Part shown: piece after piece, positions 23,937 through 33,719 of the stretch
How positions within the stretch are numbered: the first letter of the stretch is position 1
How the letters are laid out: every line of letters starts with the position of its first letter
DNA from: Nocardioides dokdonensis FR1436
GTDB taxonomy: Bacteria > Actinomycetota > Actinomycetes > Propionibacteriales > Nocardioidaceae
Reading direction: 5' to 3'
Assembly (NCBI RefSeq): GCF_001653335.1
Contig: NZ_CP015079.1
Span: 868,001-932,000 of the forward strand
Length of the DNA: 64,000 nucleotides
Program-made: the position numbers and the translations under genes
The notes under the pieces: model-generated
Told to the model about the DNA's origin: nothing
The model's database searches: none
What the model saw: only the letters and a program-made list of their open reading frames with translations

Positions 23937-26420
23937 GTGACCCAGCAGACCGACCCGCCGCAGACCCCGCTCACCGACACACCGAAGGGGCTGCGGCGCG
24001 CCGACGGCATCCAGCTCATCGGCGAGATGGAGGGATCGGGCTACCGGACCCCACCCTCGCTCGCCCGCCGCGGGGACGGGCAGACCGTCCAGCTCACCCC
24101 GCTGCTGTACGCCGTGCTCGCCTCCCTCGACGGCCGCCGCGACCTCGCGGCGGTCGCCGAGGAGGTCCACACGACCACCGGGCGACCGGTCACCGCCGAC
24201 AACGTCGCCACCCTGGTCGACAAGCTGCGCGAGCTGGGGCTGGCCGTGCGCGCCGACGGCGCCGATCCGGTGCTGCGGCGCAGCAACCCGCTGCTGGCCC
24301 TGCGCCTCAAGGTCACCGTCACCGACCCCGAGCGCACCCGCCGGATCACCGCCCCGTTCGCCCGTCTCTTCCACCCGCTCATCAGCGTGCCGGTGGTGCT
24401 GGGCTTCGCCGCGATCTGCGTCTGGGTGCTGGTCGTCAAGGGCCTCGCCTCGGCGACCCACGAGGCGTTCGCCCGCCCCGGGCTGCTCCTGGTGGTGCTG
24501 GGCGTGACGGTCCTCTCGGGCGGCTTCCACGAGTTCGGCCACGCTGCGGCGGCCCGCCGGGGCGGCGCCGACCCGGGAGTGATGGGTGCCGGGCTCTACC
24601 TGGTGTGGCCCGCCTTCTACACCGACGTCACCGACTCCTACCGTCTCGGTCGAGCGGGGCGGCTGCGCACCGACCTCGGCGGGCTGTACTTCAACGCGAT
24701 CGTCGTGGTTGCCACGATGGGCGTGTGGTGGGCCAGCGGCTACGACGCCGTGCTGCTGGTCGTCGCCACCCAGATCCTGCAGATGCTGCGCCAGCTGTTG
24801 CCCCTGGTCCGCTTCGACGGCTACCACGTGCTCGCCGACCTCACCGGCGTGCCCGACCTCTTCCAGCGCATCGGCCCCACCCTGCGCGCGCTGGTGCCCT
24901 GGCGCAAGACCGAGCCCGAGGCCCGGGCCCTCAAGCCGTGGGCACGCGCGGTGGTCACCGTGTGGGTCCTGACCGTGGTGCCGGTGCTGCTGGGCGTGCT
25001 GGTCCTGCTGGTCCTCACCCTGCCCCGCATCGTCGGGACGGCGCTCGCCTCCGCCGACGCGCAGCGGCGCGCGATGCTGGGCGGCACCAGCGACCCCACG
25101 CTCCTGGAGTCGACGGCGCACGCGCTGGCGATGGTCGTGGTCCTGCTGCCGGTGCTGGCGATCGGCTACCTGCTCGTCCGCCTGGTGCGCCAGATCGGGA
25201 CGGCGACGTGGCGGCGCACCCGGGGCCGCCCGGTGCGCCGCAGCCTCGCGGTCGTCGTGGCACTGGCCGTCCTGGCTGCGCTGGCCCTGGCCTGGTGGCC
25301 GCAGGAGGAGCGCTACCGACCGGTGCAGGCCTGGGAGGGCGGCACCCTGACCGATGCCGTCGCCCTCGCCCGCCCGCCCGCCGGCTACCAGGTGGGCGCG
25401 CGCGGCAGCGGCACCATCTACCTGCCCGACGACGCGCCGGCACCCACCCGTGAGCGGCCGACGCTGGCGGCCGTGATGGTGCCCTCCGAGGCCCCGGCCG
25501 AGGCCGACGCCCCGAGTGCGGTGGACGGCAGCGACGCCGAGGCCGGTGATCTCGATGCGGACCTCGAGGCCGGCGACGTCGAGCAGGCCGGCGGGGACAC
25601 CTGGATCTTCCCCTTCGACGAGCCCCTGGCCCCGGACCCCGGGGACAACCAGGCGCTCGCCGCGAACACCACCGACGAGACCGCGGCGTACTCGGTGGCG
25701 TTCGCGCTGGTCTGGGCCGACGGCGACGAGCCGCTGACCAACACCAACGAGGCCTACGCCGCTGCCAGCTGCGATCGGTGCGCGGCGGTGGCGGTGGCCT
25801 TCCAGGTGGTCCTCGTGGTCGGCGACGCCAACGTCGCGGTGCCGCAGAACACCTCGGTCGCGGTCAACTACGACTGCACGAGCTGCCTGACGTTCTCGCT
25901 CGCCGTGCAGCTCTTCGTCACCCTCGACGGACCGCTCAGCGAGGAGTCCACGGCCCGCATCGAGGAGATCTGGGCCGCGGCCACCGACTTCGGCCGCAAC
26001 ATCGGCTCGGTCCCCCTCGACCAGATCCAGGCCCAGCTCACCGACTTCGAGGAGCAGATCCTCGCCGTGGTGGAGGCCGAGCAGGGGCCGTTGACGCCGG
26101 ACGGGGCGGAGAGCGGCTCCCCCAGCCCGGGAGCGAGCGGCAGTCCCAGTGCCGGGGCCAGCGACGGGGCCAGCGACGGGACCAGCGGGAGCCCGGGCCC
26201 CAGCGGATCGGCCGGCCCGACCTCGGGCCCCTCGGCCAGCGGGAGCACCAGCCCCTCGGGCAGCGCGACCAGCAGCCCCAGCGCCAGTCCCTCCGCGTCG
26301 ACCTCGAGCAGCCCGTCCGGCAGCCCGAGCGGGTCCCCGTCCCCGACGGCGAGCGCGACCACGTCGGCGGCTGCGTCCTCCGGGACGGCGGGCTCGGGGA
26401 CGACCAGCGCCACGCCCTGA
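23937..26420 (+). CDS. PqqD-like/M50 membrane metalloprotease with CxxC domain and low-complexity tail
   Basis: Protein of 827 residues. About 15-110: a PqqD-like winged domain (VQLTPLLYAVLASLDGRRDL). About 145-450: several membrane helices with zinc motif HEFGH (198-202) and a second site RFDGYHVLADL (Asp294), the arrangement of M50 proteases of the YydH/peptide-maturation group. About 438-454: last helix. About 455-715: predicted exported domain with two CxxC pairs (Cys612/615 and Cys647/650) separated by a hydrophobic ANVAVPQNTSVAVNY stretch. About 721-827: Ser/Gly/Pro-rich disordered tail. GTG start 10 bp after the repeat protein. PqqD-like domains bind leader peptides, so it may bind, cleave or export the upstream protein. 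Confidence 0.85.
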   Translation: MTQQTDPPQTPLTDTPKGLRRADGIQLIGEMEGSGYRTPPSLARRGDGQTVQLTPLLYAVLASLDGRRDLAAVAEEVHTTTGRPVTADNVATLVDKLRELGLAVRADGADPVLRRSNPLLALRLKVTVTDPERTRRITAPFARLFHPLISVPVVLGFAAICVWVLVVKGLASATHEAFARPGLLLVVLGVTVLSGGFHEFGHAAAARRGGADPGVMGAGLYLVWPAFYTDVTDSYRLGRAGRLRTDLGGLYFNAIVVVATMGVWWASGYDAVLLVVATQILQMLRQLLPLVRFDGYHVLADLTGVPDLFQRIGPTLRALVPWRKTEPEARALKPWARAVVTVWVLTVVPVLLGVLVLLVLTLPRIVGTALASADAQRRAMLGGTSDPTLLESTAHALAMVVVLLPVLAIGYLLVRLVRQIGTATWRRTRGRPVRRSLAVVVALAVLAALALAWWPQEERYRPVQAWEGGTLTDAVALARPPAGYQVGARGSGTIYLPDDAPAPTRERPTLAAVMVPSEAPAEADAPSAVDGSDAEAGDLDADLEAGDVEQAGGDTWIFPFDEPLAPDPGDNQALAANTTDETAAYSVAFALVWADGDEPLTNTNEAYAAASCDRCAAVAVAFQVVLVVGDANVAVPQNTSVAVNYDCTSCLTFSLAVQLFVTLDGPLSEESTARIEEIWAAATDFGRNIGSVPLDQIQAQLTDFEEQILAVVEAEQGPLTPDGAESGSPSPGASGSPSAGASDGASDGTSGSPGPSGSAGPTSGPSASGSTSPSGSATSSPSASPSASTSSSPSGSPSGSPSPTASATTSAAASSGTAGSGTTSATP

Positions 26421-26449
26421 GGCCTGTCGCCCGGGCATGGTCCGGAACG

Positions 26450-26508
26450 ACCACGGGCCCCCACCGAGACCGCCGGTCGAGCCGGCGTCGTCGGTGGGGG
26501 CCCGTGGT
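26450..26508. terminator. Bidirectional terminator after the M50 gene
   Basis: A long stem pairs 26450-26467 with 26491-26508 (arm CCACGGGCCCCCACCGA), 18 bp perfect. It lies between the M50 gene and the convergent 23-residue ORF. Confidence 0.85.
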
Positions 26509-26526
26509 TCGTCCGGGCCCGGTGGC

Positions 26527-26598
26527 TCAGAGCAGCAGGAACAGCAGGATCACGACTGCGATGACGAGAGCAGCGACGGCGATGGTGCGAGTGTTCAT
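26527..26598 (-). CDS. 23-residue membrane microprotein
   Basis: A short ORF: MNTRTIAVAALVIAVVILLF followed by three Leu and TGA. The start is preceded by a strong GAGGAGG at ideal spacing. The product is a single hydrophobic helix with a positively charged N terminus. It ends just before the bidirectional terminator. Function unknown; the ribosome binding site is the main reason to believe it is real. Confidence 0.6.
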   Translation of the reverse strand: MNTRTIAVAALVIAVVILLFLLL

Positions 26599-26844
26599 GG
26601 TTCCTCCTCGGGACGGGGGTGCAGGGACCCGGACAGGACCCTGCCCCTGATCGTGACGGGTTCAACCTGCCCTGTCGCGTCGCCACGCGGCCCACCCCTT
26701 CGGTCACATCTGCACCACCGGCGCCGCGCCGCACGCCCCGGCCGCTGCTCGCCTCCACCCGGGGCGACCTCACCCGCACGTGCGTTGCGTCCCGCGCCCG
26801 GAGACGAGAACCTCGGGGCGAGCGCCGCGGGCGCAGGAGGAGGC

Positions 26845-27054
26845 ATGACCATGCGAGGCATCATCGGAGCCGTCATCGTCATCTGGCTCGTGATCGGGGC
26901 GGCAGCGGCGTTCCAGCGCGGCTACTTCGGCGACGACCAGGAGGTCAGCTGCAAGAGCGCCGGCACGACGGCGGTCACCATCATCGCCGGGCCGCTCAAC
27001 TACGCGGGCGTGAACCCGAAGATCGACTGCAAGGTGCCCGAGCCCTCCAGCTGA
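26845..27054 (+). CDS. Small single-pass membrane protein
   Basis: Protein of 69 residues. One membrane helix (about 5-22, IIGAVIVIWLVIGAAAAF), then ~45 exterior residues with two cysteines (EVSCKSAG and KIDCKVPE) that could form a disulfide. GGAGGAGG precedes the ATG. 26599-26844 upstream holds no gene I can support. Family not recognised. Confidence 0.7.
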   Translation: MTMRGIIGAVIVIWLVIGAAAAFQRGYFGDDQEVSCKSAGTTAVTIIAGPLNYAGVNPKIDCKVPEPSS

Positions 27055-27091
27055 GGGTCCGCCCCCGGGACCGTGGGACCATGGCGGCACC

Positions 27092-27439
27092 ATGCCCACT
27101 CCGGAGTCCCCCGCCCGCCCACGCCGCCGCCACCTCATCGACCCGGACAACCCGCCGCCCCCGCCGAGCAAGGCCTCGTTGAGCCGCGTGCAGCAGTGGG
27201 TGATGTCGGTGCTGGCGGGGACGACGATCCTGCACCTGAGCCTCGGGCTGCTGCTCGCGGCCTGGTACGTCGAGGGCGACCAGCTGGTGCCCGTCATCGG
27301 CCTCGAGGTCATCGCCGGGATCCTCGGTGTGCTGGCCGTCGCGACCGGGCTGGCGATCCACCGTCGACCGGTGCTCTCGCCGTGGCTGCTCCTGGGCACC
27401 CTGCCCGGCGTGGTCGGCGTGGTCGTCACACTGACCTGA
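27092..27439 (+). CDS. Hypothetical three-helix membrane protein
   Basis: Protein of 115 residues. A basic, Pro-rich N terminus ([20 protein letters not shown]) is followed by three predicted membrane helices (about 38-58, 66-86 and 95-113). It begins 37 bp after the small membrane protein and may share its transcript. No named family recognised; codon use is typical of the region. Confidence 0.7.
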   Translation: MPTPESPARPRRRHLIDPDNPPPPPSKASLSRVQQWVMSVLAGTTILHLSLGLLLAAWYVEGDQLVPVIGLEVIAGILGVLAVATGLAIHRRPVLSPWLLLGTLPGVVGVVVTLT

Positions 27440-27542
27440 TCCACCCCACCGGACCGCGAGTGTTGAGTACCGTGGCGCTGTCACCACACAGGCACCCGTG
27501 AGCGCACGGACGACGCAGCCAGGCACCCCCGGGAGGAGACAC

Positions 27543-30500
27543 GTGGTCGCAGCAGCAGACGACGCGCCCGTCTCCTGGGGCGCCCTCGTGGCCGCGAGCA
27601 CCGACGGCCTGTGGCTGCTCGAGCCCGACGGCACCACCGTCTGGGCCAACGCCCGTCTCGCCGAGCTGTTGGCGCGGCCCGGGGCCGACCTCACGGGCAT
27701 GGCGGCGCACGAGGCGTTCCCGAGCGCCGCCCGCGACCGCGTACGCCGCCACCTGGGCCTGCTGGCCCGGGCCAGCCGGGGTCGCGAGAACGTCCCGATG
27801 CACCTGCGCCAGGGCGACGGGACGCTGGTGCCGGTGCTGGTCAGCTATGCGCCGGTGCGCGACGACAACGGCCGCGGCGGCCCCACCCGGTGGTTGCACC
27901 GGGTCACCCCCGCGTCTCCCGGTCCCGCCGAGCCCGCACGAGCGGGCGCTGCCCCGGAGGCCGCGCCGCGGCGCTCGGCCCGCGACGACACCCACCGGCT
28001 CCTCCTCGAGGTCACCGAGCGCGAGCGCCAGCTCGCCGAGGCCCAGGAGATCTCGGGCATCGGCAGCTGGAGCTGGGACGTCGTCAACGACGACGTCACC
28101 TGGTCCGACCAGCTCTACCGCATCTACGACATCGAGCCCGCCGACCACGTCGCGACCTATCAGGGCTTCCTGGACCGGCTGCACGCCGAGGACCGAGGTC
28201 GCGTCGACGCGCTCATCCGAGCGACCTTCGGCGACGCCTCGAGCTTCCAGTTCGACGCGCGCGCGGTCCGACCCTCCGGCGAGGTGCGCTGGATCCACGG
28301 CCGCGGGCGGATCACCCGGCACCCCGTCAGCGGGCAGCCGCTGCGGATGAGTGGCACGACCGCCGACGTCACCGAGCTGCACCGCACCCAGCAGCTGGCC
28401 ACCGAGGCGACCCGCCGCATGCACCTGCTGCAGGAGCTGGCCGCGGCTGCGAACGGCGCGTCCACCCTGGAAGCGGCGATCGAGCTGGTCAGCACCGCCC
28501 TGCTCGAGCACACCGACTGGGAGCCGGTGGCGGCCTACCGGGTCACCGCCGAGCAGGACGAGCCCGCCGGGTCGGGCGACGACGAGGTGGAAGCGGTCGT
28601 CGGTGTCGCGGGCCCGGTCCTGACGCTCCTGCACCCCGAGCTCGGGCACCGCACGCCCGGCACCCCCGACCCGGGCCTGGCGCGGGAGGCGTGGCGCACC
28701 CGGGCGCCGGTCGTCGGCGTCGAGGCCGCGCCGTACGACGCCCCGGACGGGGCCACGCGCCGCGTCGTGGCCGTGCCGGTGCGGGCCGGCGACGAGGTCG
28801 TAGCCGTCCTCGAGGCCATGGCCGGACCGGGGGTCGCTGCCGCGGACGACGACGAGCAGCGGCTCGCCCTGCAGATCGCCCACCAGCTGGGCATCGTCGC
28901 CACCCGCGAGCGCGACGCCGTCGCCGTGGCCGCGGCGCGGGACGCCGCGGTGGAGGCCTCGCGCCTGAAGTCGGAGTTCCTGGCGACGATGAGCCACGAG
29001 ATCCGCACCCCCATGAACGGCGTCATCGGGCTCAACGAGCTGCTGCTGCGCACCGAGCTCGACGACCACCAGCACCGCCTCGCCGCGGGTGTGCAGAGCG
29101 CCGGGCTGTCGCTGCTGGCGATCATCAACGACATCCTCGACCTGTCGAAGATCGAGTCCGGCAAGCTGGAGCTGGAGGAGGTCGACTTCGACGTCCGCAC
29201 CGTCTTCGAGCAGTCCGCCGCCGTGCTCAGCGGTCCGGCGCACGAGAAGGGCCTCGAGCTCGTCGTGTCCTGCCACCCCGACGTGCCGGAGTTCCTGCGC
29301 GGCGACCCGACGCGTCTCGGGCAGGTCCTGACCAACCTCGGCTCCAACGCCGTGAAGTTCACCGAGCGCGGCGAGGTCACCATCCGTGCGCGGGTCGAGC
29401 GCAGCGACGAGCACGCCGTGCTGCTGGGCGTCGACGTCTCCGACACCGGCGTGGGGATCGCGCCCGAGGCCCAGGCCGGCCTCTTCGACGCCTTCACCCA
29501 GGCCGACCTCTCCACCACCCGACGGCACGGCGGCACCGGTCTGGGCCTGGCCATCTCCCAGCAGCTCGTCGAGGCGATGCAGGGTCGCATCCAGGTGGCC
29601 AGCGTGCCCGGCGAGGGCAGCACGTTCTCGTTCACCGCCGTCCTGGAGCCCACCACCGCCACGCTGCGTCGCCCCGACCCCCGGACCCGGTCGCTGCGCG
29701 ACGAGCGGGTGCTCGTGGTCGACGACAACGAGACCAACCGGTTCATCCTCACCGAGCAGCTCGCGGCGTGGCAGCTGCGCCCGGTGGCCGTCTCGACCCC
29801 GGCCGAGGCGCTCGCAGCGCTGCGCGAGGCCCAGGAGGCCGGGGCCCCGTTCACCGTCGCCCTGCTCGACCTGGTGCTGCCCCGCATCGACGGGCTGGAG
29901 CTGGCCCGGATCATCCACCACGACCCGGACATCGCCGACGTCCGGATGCTGCTGCTGACCTCCGACCAGGCGGTGAGCCCCCGCGACGCCAGGGCGGCCG
30001 GCATCGTCACGACCCTCAACAAGCCGGTGCGGCACGCCGAGCTGTACGACGCCCTGATCGCAGCCACCGGGCGCGCCCACGAGCCCGTGCACCGCACGCT
30101 GCGCCGCGTCGTGGTGCCCTCCCTGGACCTCTCGGTCCTCGTCGTCGAGGACAACCCCGTGAACCAGCTCGTGGCCACCGGGCTGCTGGAGTCCCTGGGT
30201 CTGCACGTCGACGTCGCCGACGACGGGCTCGCGGCCGTCGAGGCGCTGCGGGGCGAGCACGGCTACTCCCTGGTGCTGATGGACTGCCGGATGCCCACCA
30301 TGGACGGGTTCGAGGCCACCGAGGTGATCCGCGCCCGCGAGCCGCACGACCAGCGGGTGCCCATCATCGCGATGACGGCCTCCGCCCTCGAGGGCGAGCG
30401 GGAGCGGTGCCTCGAGTCCGGGATGGACGACTTCCTGACCAAGCCGGTCGACCCGACGGCGCTCGAGGACGTGGTGCGACGCTGGACCAACGACCCGGCC

Positions 30501-30974
30501 CCCGCCCCTGCGGCGCTCGCGCCCGGTGACACCACCGGGGACACGGCCAGCGAGCCCGCTGTCGAGCCCGCTGTCGAGCCCGCGTTCGAGCCGGCCTCCG
30601 GCCCGGTGGTCGCCGCCTCCGAGGACCTGCCGGTCATCGACCTGGCGCGCCGCCGGATCCTCGACGAGCTGGTCAAGGACGGCACCAGCTTCTTCGACCG
30701 CACCGCGCGCTCGTTCTCCTCGCGCATCGACGCGCAGGTCACCGGCATCCGCGACGCGGTCGAGGCCCGCGACGCCAACCGCGCCTTCACCGCCTCCCAC
30801 CTGGTCAAGGGCAGCGCCCTCAACCTGGGGCTGCCCCGTGTCTCCGCGGTCGCCGCGGCCCTCGAGGCGCACGCGCACGCCGGGCGGACCGACGACGCCG
30901 ACGGGATGCTCACCGAGCTGGAGGTCGAGGTCGCCCGCGCCGTCGAGGAGCTGCGCCGGACGGTGCGGCCCTGA
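27543..30974 (+). CDS. Hybrid histidine kinase with two receivers and Hpt domain
   Basis: Soluble multi-step phosphorelay protein of 1143 residues with no membrane helix. Order: PAS (~10-115), PAS/PAC (~170-290), GAF (~300-460), HisKA with His485 in [11 protein letters not shown], HATPase (~590-710; [27 protein letters not shown]), receiver 1 ([12 protein letters not shown], Asp776), receiver 2 ([14 protein letters not shown], Asp914, TKPVDPTAL), and Hpt with His1086 in [13 protein letters not shown] His-Asp-His relay is thus complete inside one chain. GTG 27543 follows GGGAGGAG; GTG 27498 is possible. No cognate DNA-binding regulator is adjacent. Confidence 0.93.
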   Translation: MVAAADDAPVSWGALVAASTDGLWLLEPDGTTVWANARLAELLARPGADLTGMAAHEAFPSAARDRVRRHLGLLARASRGRENVPMHLRQGDGTLVPVLVSYAPVRDDNGRGGPTRWLHRVTPASPGPAEPARAGAAPEAAPRRSARDDTHRLLLEVTERERQLAEAQEISGIGSWSWDVVNDDVTWSDQLYRIYDIEPADHVATYQGFLDRLHAEDRGRVDALIRATFGDASSFQFDARAVRPSGEVRWIHGRGRITRHPVSGQPLRMSGTTADVTELHRTQQLATEATRRMHLLQELAAAANGASTLEAAIELVSTALLEHTDWEPVAAYRVTAEQDEPAGSGDDEVEAVVGVAGPVLTLLHPELGHRTPGTPDPGLAREAWRTRAPVVGVEAAPYDAPDGATRRVVAVPVRAGDEVVAVLEAMAGPGVAAADDDEQRLALQIAHQLGIVATRERDAVAVAAARDAAVEASRLKSEFLATMSHEIRTPMNGVIGLNELLLRTELDDHQHRLAAGVQSAGLSLLAIINDILDLSKIESGKLELEEVDFDVRTVFEQSAAVLSGPAHEKGLELVVSCHPDVPEFLRGDPTRLGQVLTNLGSNAVKFTERGEVTIRARVERSDEHAVLLGVDVSDTGVGIAPEAQAGLFDAFTQADLSTTRRHGGTGLGLAISQQLVEAMQGRIQVASVPGEGSTFSFTAVLEPTTATLRRPDPRTRSLRDERVLVVDDNETNRFILTEQLAAWQLRPVAVSTPAEALAALREAQEAGAPFTVALLDLVLPRIDGLELARIIHHDPDIADVRMLLLTSDQAVSPRDARAAGIVTTLNKPVRHAELYDALIAATGRAHEPVHRTLRRVVVPSLDLSVLVVEDNPVNQLVATGLLESLGLHVDVADDGLAAVEALRGEHGYSLVLMDCRMPTMDGFEATEVIRAREPHDQRVPIIAMTASALEGERERCLESGMDDFLTKPVDPTALEDVVRRWTNDPAPAPAALAPGDTTGDTASEPAVEPAVEPAFEPASGPVVAASEDLPVIDLARRRILDELVKDGTSFFDRTARSFSSRIDAQVTGIRDAVEARDANRAFTASHLVKGSALNLGLPRVSAVAAALEAHAHAGRTDDADGMLTELEVEVARAVEELRRTVRP

Positions 30975-32377
30975 GCCCGCCCGACCCCGCGGCACCGGGC
31001 CGCTTCGAGGAGGTCGCCCGGCGGCGCCCGATCGACCTCGTCGCACCCGGGCTGGTCCAGGTCGACGAGCCCGCCCCCGGGGCGGCGTCGCGGCACCCCC
31101 TGCCGCAGCCCGCACCCTGCACCGCGGTCGAGGTGCGCCCCGCCGGCACCGGCCCCGTCCGGCTCCGGCTCGGCGCCGACGACCTGTGGGTGGAGGCGAC
31201 GTACGACGACGGGGTGTGCGGCCTCGAGGTCATCACCCCCGCCGGCACCAGCCGGCACCAGAGCCGTCGTTCCGGTCGCGCCGGTGAGCTCGAGCGGCTG
31301 GCGCTGACGCTGACCGGCACCGAGGCGGTCGTGCTCGGCGACGACGGCACCGGCTGGACCGCCCACGGCCGCGTCGACCTCGGGGCCGAGGGCACCGGAG
31401 CGGCGGGACAGCGGTCGCGCGACGAGTCCTGGCTGGCCGCCCTGGAGGTCGCGCACACCGGTGTCGTGCACGGCCTGCGCGCCGGAGGCTTCGGCCAGCT
31501 CGGGCTGCGCGACCTGAGGCTGGTCACGCACGCCGACGGCACGCCGTACGCCGCCGGTCCCGGGGCGCCCGGGACGCACCTGTGGCTCACCGCGACGAGC
31601 GCCGGTCCGGGGTTCTTCGGGACCGCGCACACCTCCGTGTGGCGCCTCGAGCTCGACGGCCACCGGCTCACCCACACCGCTGACCTGTTCTTCCGCCGGC
31701 CGGACCGCCCCGGGGTCTTCGGCGACCACGCCACGCACCTGGTGCGCGACGACGACGACTGGCTGGTGGCCACCAGCACGTGGGGCGACTTCGAGCGCAC
31801 CGACCCCGACGCGACGGTGGCCGTCACGCTGGCGCGCTCCCGGGCCGACCTGCTGCACGGCCGGCACGTGCTCGACACCGCACCGCTGCCGCTGCCGACC
31901 GACGGGTTCAGCTCCGTGGGCGTGTGGGACCCGCACCTGGTGCGCGCCGACCTCGGCGACGGGCCGCAGTGGCTGGTCGGCTACGTCAGCGCCCGCAGGT
32001 TCTTCGACTTCCACCCGGTGCTCGCCGGCGGGCCGACCCTCGACGACCTCGCGCTGCGGGCGGCGGCCCCGGAGCGGCGGGCCACCGAGGGCACCACGCT
32101 GGTGCACTGGGCCGGCGGGTGGCGGGTGCTGGCCAGCGACGGGCGCGACGGGCCCCGTCGGCACCGCGAGCAGTACCCCGTGCTCGACCTCGACCTGCGC
32201 GGGACCGGGGTGCTGGACGCGCCGTACTCGACCAACATCCCGTGGCCGACGCTGGCCGCGCTGCCCGACGGGCGGTGGCTGATGATCACCTTCAACGGAC
32301 GCGGCGTCGGCGGCCGGGTGGTCGGCTACGGCAGCCACGGGGACCTGATCGTCCTGGAGGCCGACCCCGCGACGTAG
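30971..32377 (+). CDS. Predicted beta-propeller protein of unknown function
   Basis: Protein of up to 468 residues. It has repeated strands and motifs like those of five-bladed propeller glycoside hydrolases ([57 protein letters not shown]), but I cannot name the family or point to catalytic acids. The frame is clearly coding from 30971 (third positions GC), which gives a CTG start overlapping the TGA of the kinase gene (CTGA). The first GTG in frame is at 31133. The start is therefore uncertain. Probably coupled to the hybrid kinase. Confidence 0.6.
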   Translation: MSPPDPAAPGRFEEVARRRPIDLVAPGLVQVDEPAPGAASRHPLPQPAPCTAVEVRPAGTGPVRLRLGADDLWVEATYDDGVCGLEVITPAGTSRHQSRRSGRAGELERLALTLTGTEAVVLGDDGTGWTAHGRVDLGAEGTGAAGQRSRDESWLAALEVAHTGVVHGLRAGGFGQLGLRDLRLVTHADGTPYAAGPGAPGTHLWLTATSAGPGFFGTAHTSVWRLELDGHRLTHTADLFFRRPDRPGVFGDHATHLVRDDDDWLVATSTWGDFERTDPDATVAVTLARSRADLLHGRHVLDTAPLPLPTDGFSSVGVWDPHLVRADLGDGPQWLVGYVSARRFFDFHPVLAGGPTLDDLALRAAAPERRATEGTTLVHWAGGWRVLASDGRDGPRRHREQYPVLDLDLRGTGVLDAPYSTNIPWPTLAALPDGRWLMITFNGRGVGGRVVGYGSHGDLIVLEADPAT

Positions 32378-32465
32378 GCTGGTGGATGAGACCTGCGTCA
32401 CCCCTGCCGGCCTCACCACCGACCGCCACACCACCCCCGTGGCCCCGACGAGAAAGCGGCTCACC

Positions 32466-33572
32466 ATGTCCGTGCCCCACCACCTGCCCAGCACCTCCGT
32501 CGACGTCTTCGAGCTCGGCGCCGAGCACGAGCAGGTCGTGTTCGCGAACGACCCCGCCACCGGGTTGCGCGCCATCATCGCGATCCACTCGACCGCCCTG
32601 GGCCCGGCGCTCGGCGGCACCCGCTTCTACCCCTACGCCAGCACCGACGACGCGGTGCGCGACGTGCTCGACCTGTCCCGCGGCATGTCCTACAAGGCCG
32701 CGCTCGCCGGGCTCGACCTCGGCGGCGGGAAGGCCGTCATCATCGGCGACCCGGCCACGGTGAAGTCCGAGGCCCTGCTGCGGGCCTACGGCCGCTTCGT
32801 GCAGACCCTCGGCGGGCGCTACCGCACCGCCTGCGACATCGGCACCTGCTCGGTCGACATGGACGACATCGCCCGTGAGTGCGACTACGTCACCGGTCGC
32901 ACGGTCGCGCACGGCGGCGCTGGCGACAGCTCGGTGCTCACGGCGTACGGCGTCTTCCAGGGGATGCGGGCCGCCGCCCAGGTCGCGTGGGGCGAGCCGA
33001 CGCTGTCGGGGCGCACCGTCGGTGTCGCCGGCGTCGGCAAGGTCGGCCACCACCTGGTGCGCCACCTCGTCGAGGACGGCGCCGACGTGGTCGTCACCGA
33101 CGTGCACGGCCCCGCCGTCGACGCCGTGCTGGCCGCGCACCCCGGGGTCCGAGCCGTGACCTCCACCGAGGAGCTCGTGACCTCGGCGCTCGACGTCTAC
33201 GCGCCCTGCGCCATGGGCGGGGCGATCTCCGACGCCGTCGTCGACGTGCTGGCCGCCCGGGTGGTCTGCGGCGCCGCCAACAACCAGCTGGCCCACCCGG
33301 GTGTGGAGAAGGCGCTGACCGACCGCGGCATCGTCTACGCCCCCGACTACTGCGTCAACGCCGGCGGGCTGATCCAGGTCGCCGACGAGCTCGACCCCGC
33401 CGGGTTCAGCTTCGACCGCGCCCACCAGCGTGCCACCGCCATCTTCGACACCACCCTCGCGATCCTCGCCCACGCCGAGGCCGAGCACATCTCCCCCGCC
33501 CTCGCCGCCGACCGGATCGCCGAGGTCCGGATGCGCGACGTCGGGCGGTTGCGCTCGATCTGGGTGGGCTGA
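32466..33572 (+). CDS. vdh: Glu/Leu/Phe/Val dehydrogenase (valine dehydrogenase-like)
   Basis: NAD-dependent amino-acid dehydrogenase of 368 residues. Motifs: [11 protein letters not shown] with [19 protein letters not shown] (catalytic Lys region), the Rossmann [13 protein letters not shown], and [11 protein letters not shown]. It deaminates branched-chain amino acids, giving 2-oxo acids for branched fatty-acid synthesis or catabolism. The ATG at 32466 follows GAGAAAGCGG. A -10 TAGGCT at 32375-32380 would give a ~79-nt leader, and its TAG is the stop of the preceding gene. Confidence 0.93.
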   Translation: MSVPHHLPSTSVDVFELGAEHEQVVFANDPATGLRAIIAIHSTALGPALGGTRFYPYASTDDAVRDVLDLSRGMSYKAALAGLDLGGGKAVIIGDPATVKSEALLRAYGRFVQTLGGRYRTACDIGTCSVDMDDIARECDYVTGRTVAHGGAGDSSVLTAYGVFQGMRAAAQVAWGEPTLSGRTVGVAGVGKVGHHLVRHLVEDGADVVVTDVHGPAVDAVLAAHPGVRAVTSTEELVTSALDVYAPCAMGGAISDAVVDVLAARVVCGAANNQLAHPGVEKALTDRGIVYAPDYCVNAGGLIQVADELDPAGFSFDRAHQRATAIFDTTLAILAHAEAEHISPALAADRIAEVRMRDVGRLRSIWVG

Positions 33573-33586
33573 GGCCGGTCTGCGGA

Positions 33587-33645
33587 TTCCCCGGGTACCC
33601 GGGGAAACCGTAGGCGTTGGGGTGATGCAACCCCCCAACGCCTAC
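33587..33645. repeat. Composite palindromic element, left copy (P then H)
   Basis: Palindrome P, TTCCCCGGGTACCCGGGGAA (33587-33606, perfect 20 bp), is followed by hairpin H with arms 33610-33622 and 33633-33645 (GTAGGCGTTGGGG) and a 10-nt loop. The right copy at 34821-34880 has the order H then P, so the two face each other across the AbiEi-like gene. Confidence 0.85.
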
Positions 33646-33719
33646 AGGTTCACTCCCACGCCTCGGTCCGTACGACGGCGCAGCCCACCGCGGCGTCGTA
33701 CGCCGGGTCGTGGGTCGGG

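Noticed and set aside
26450..26508. Terminal inverted repeats of an insertion sequence
   Set aside because: The arms are only 23 bp apart and fold as one hairpin between convergent genes, i.e. a terminator.
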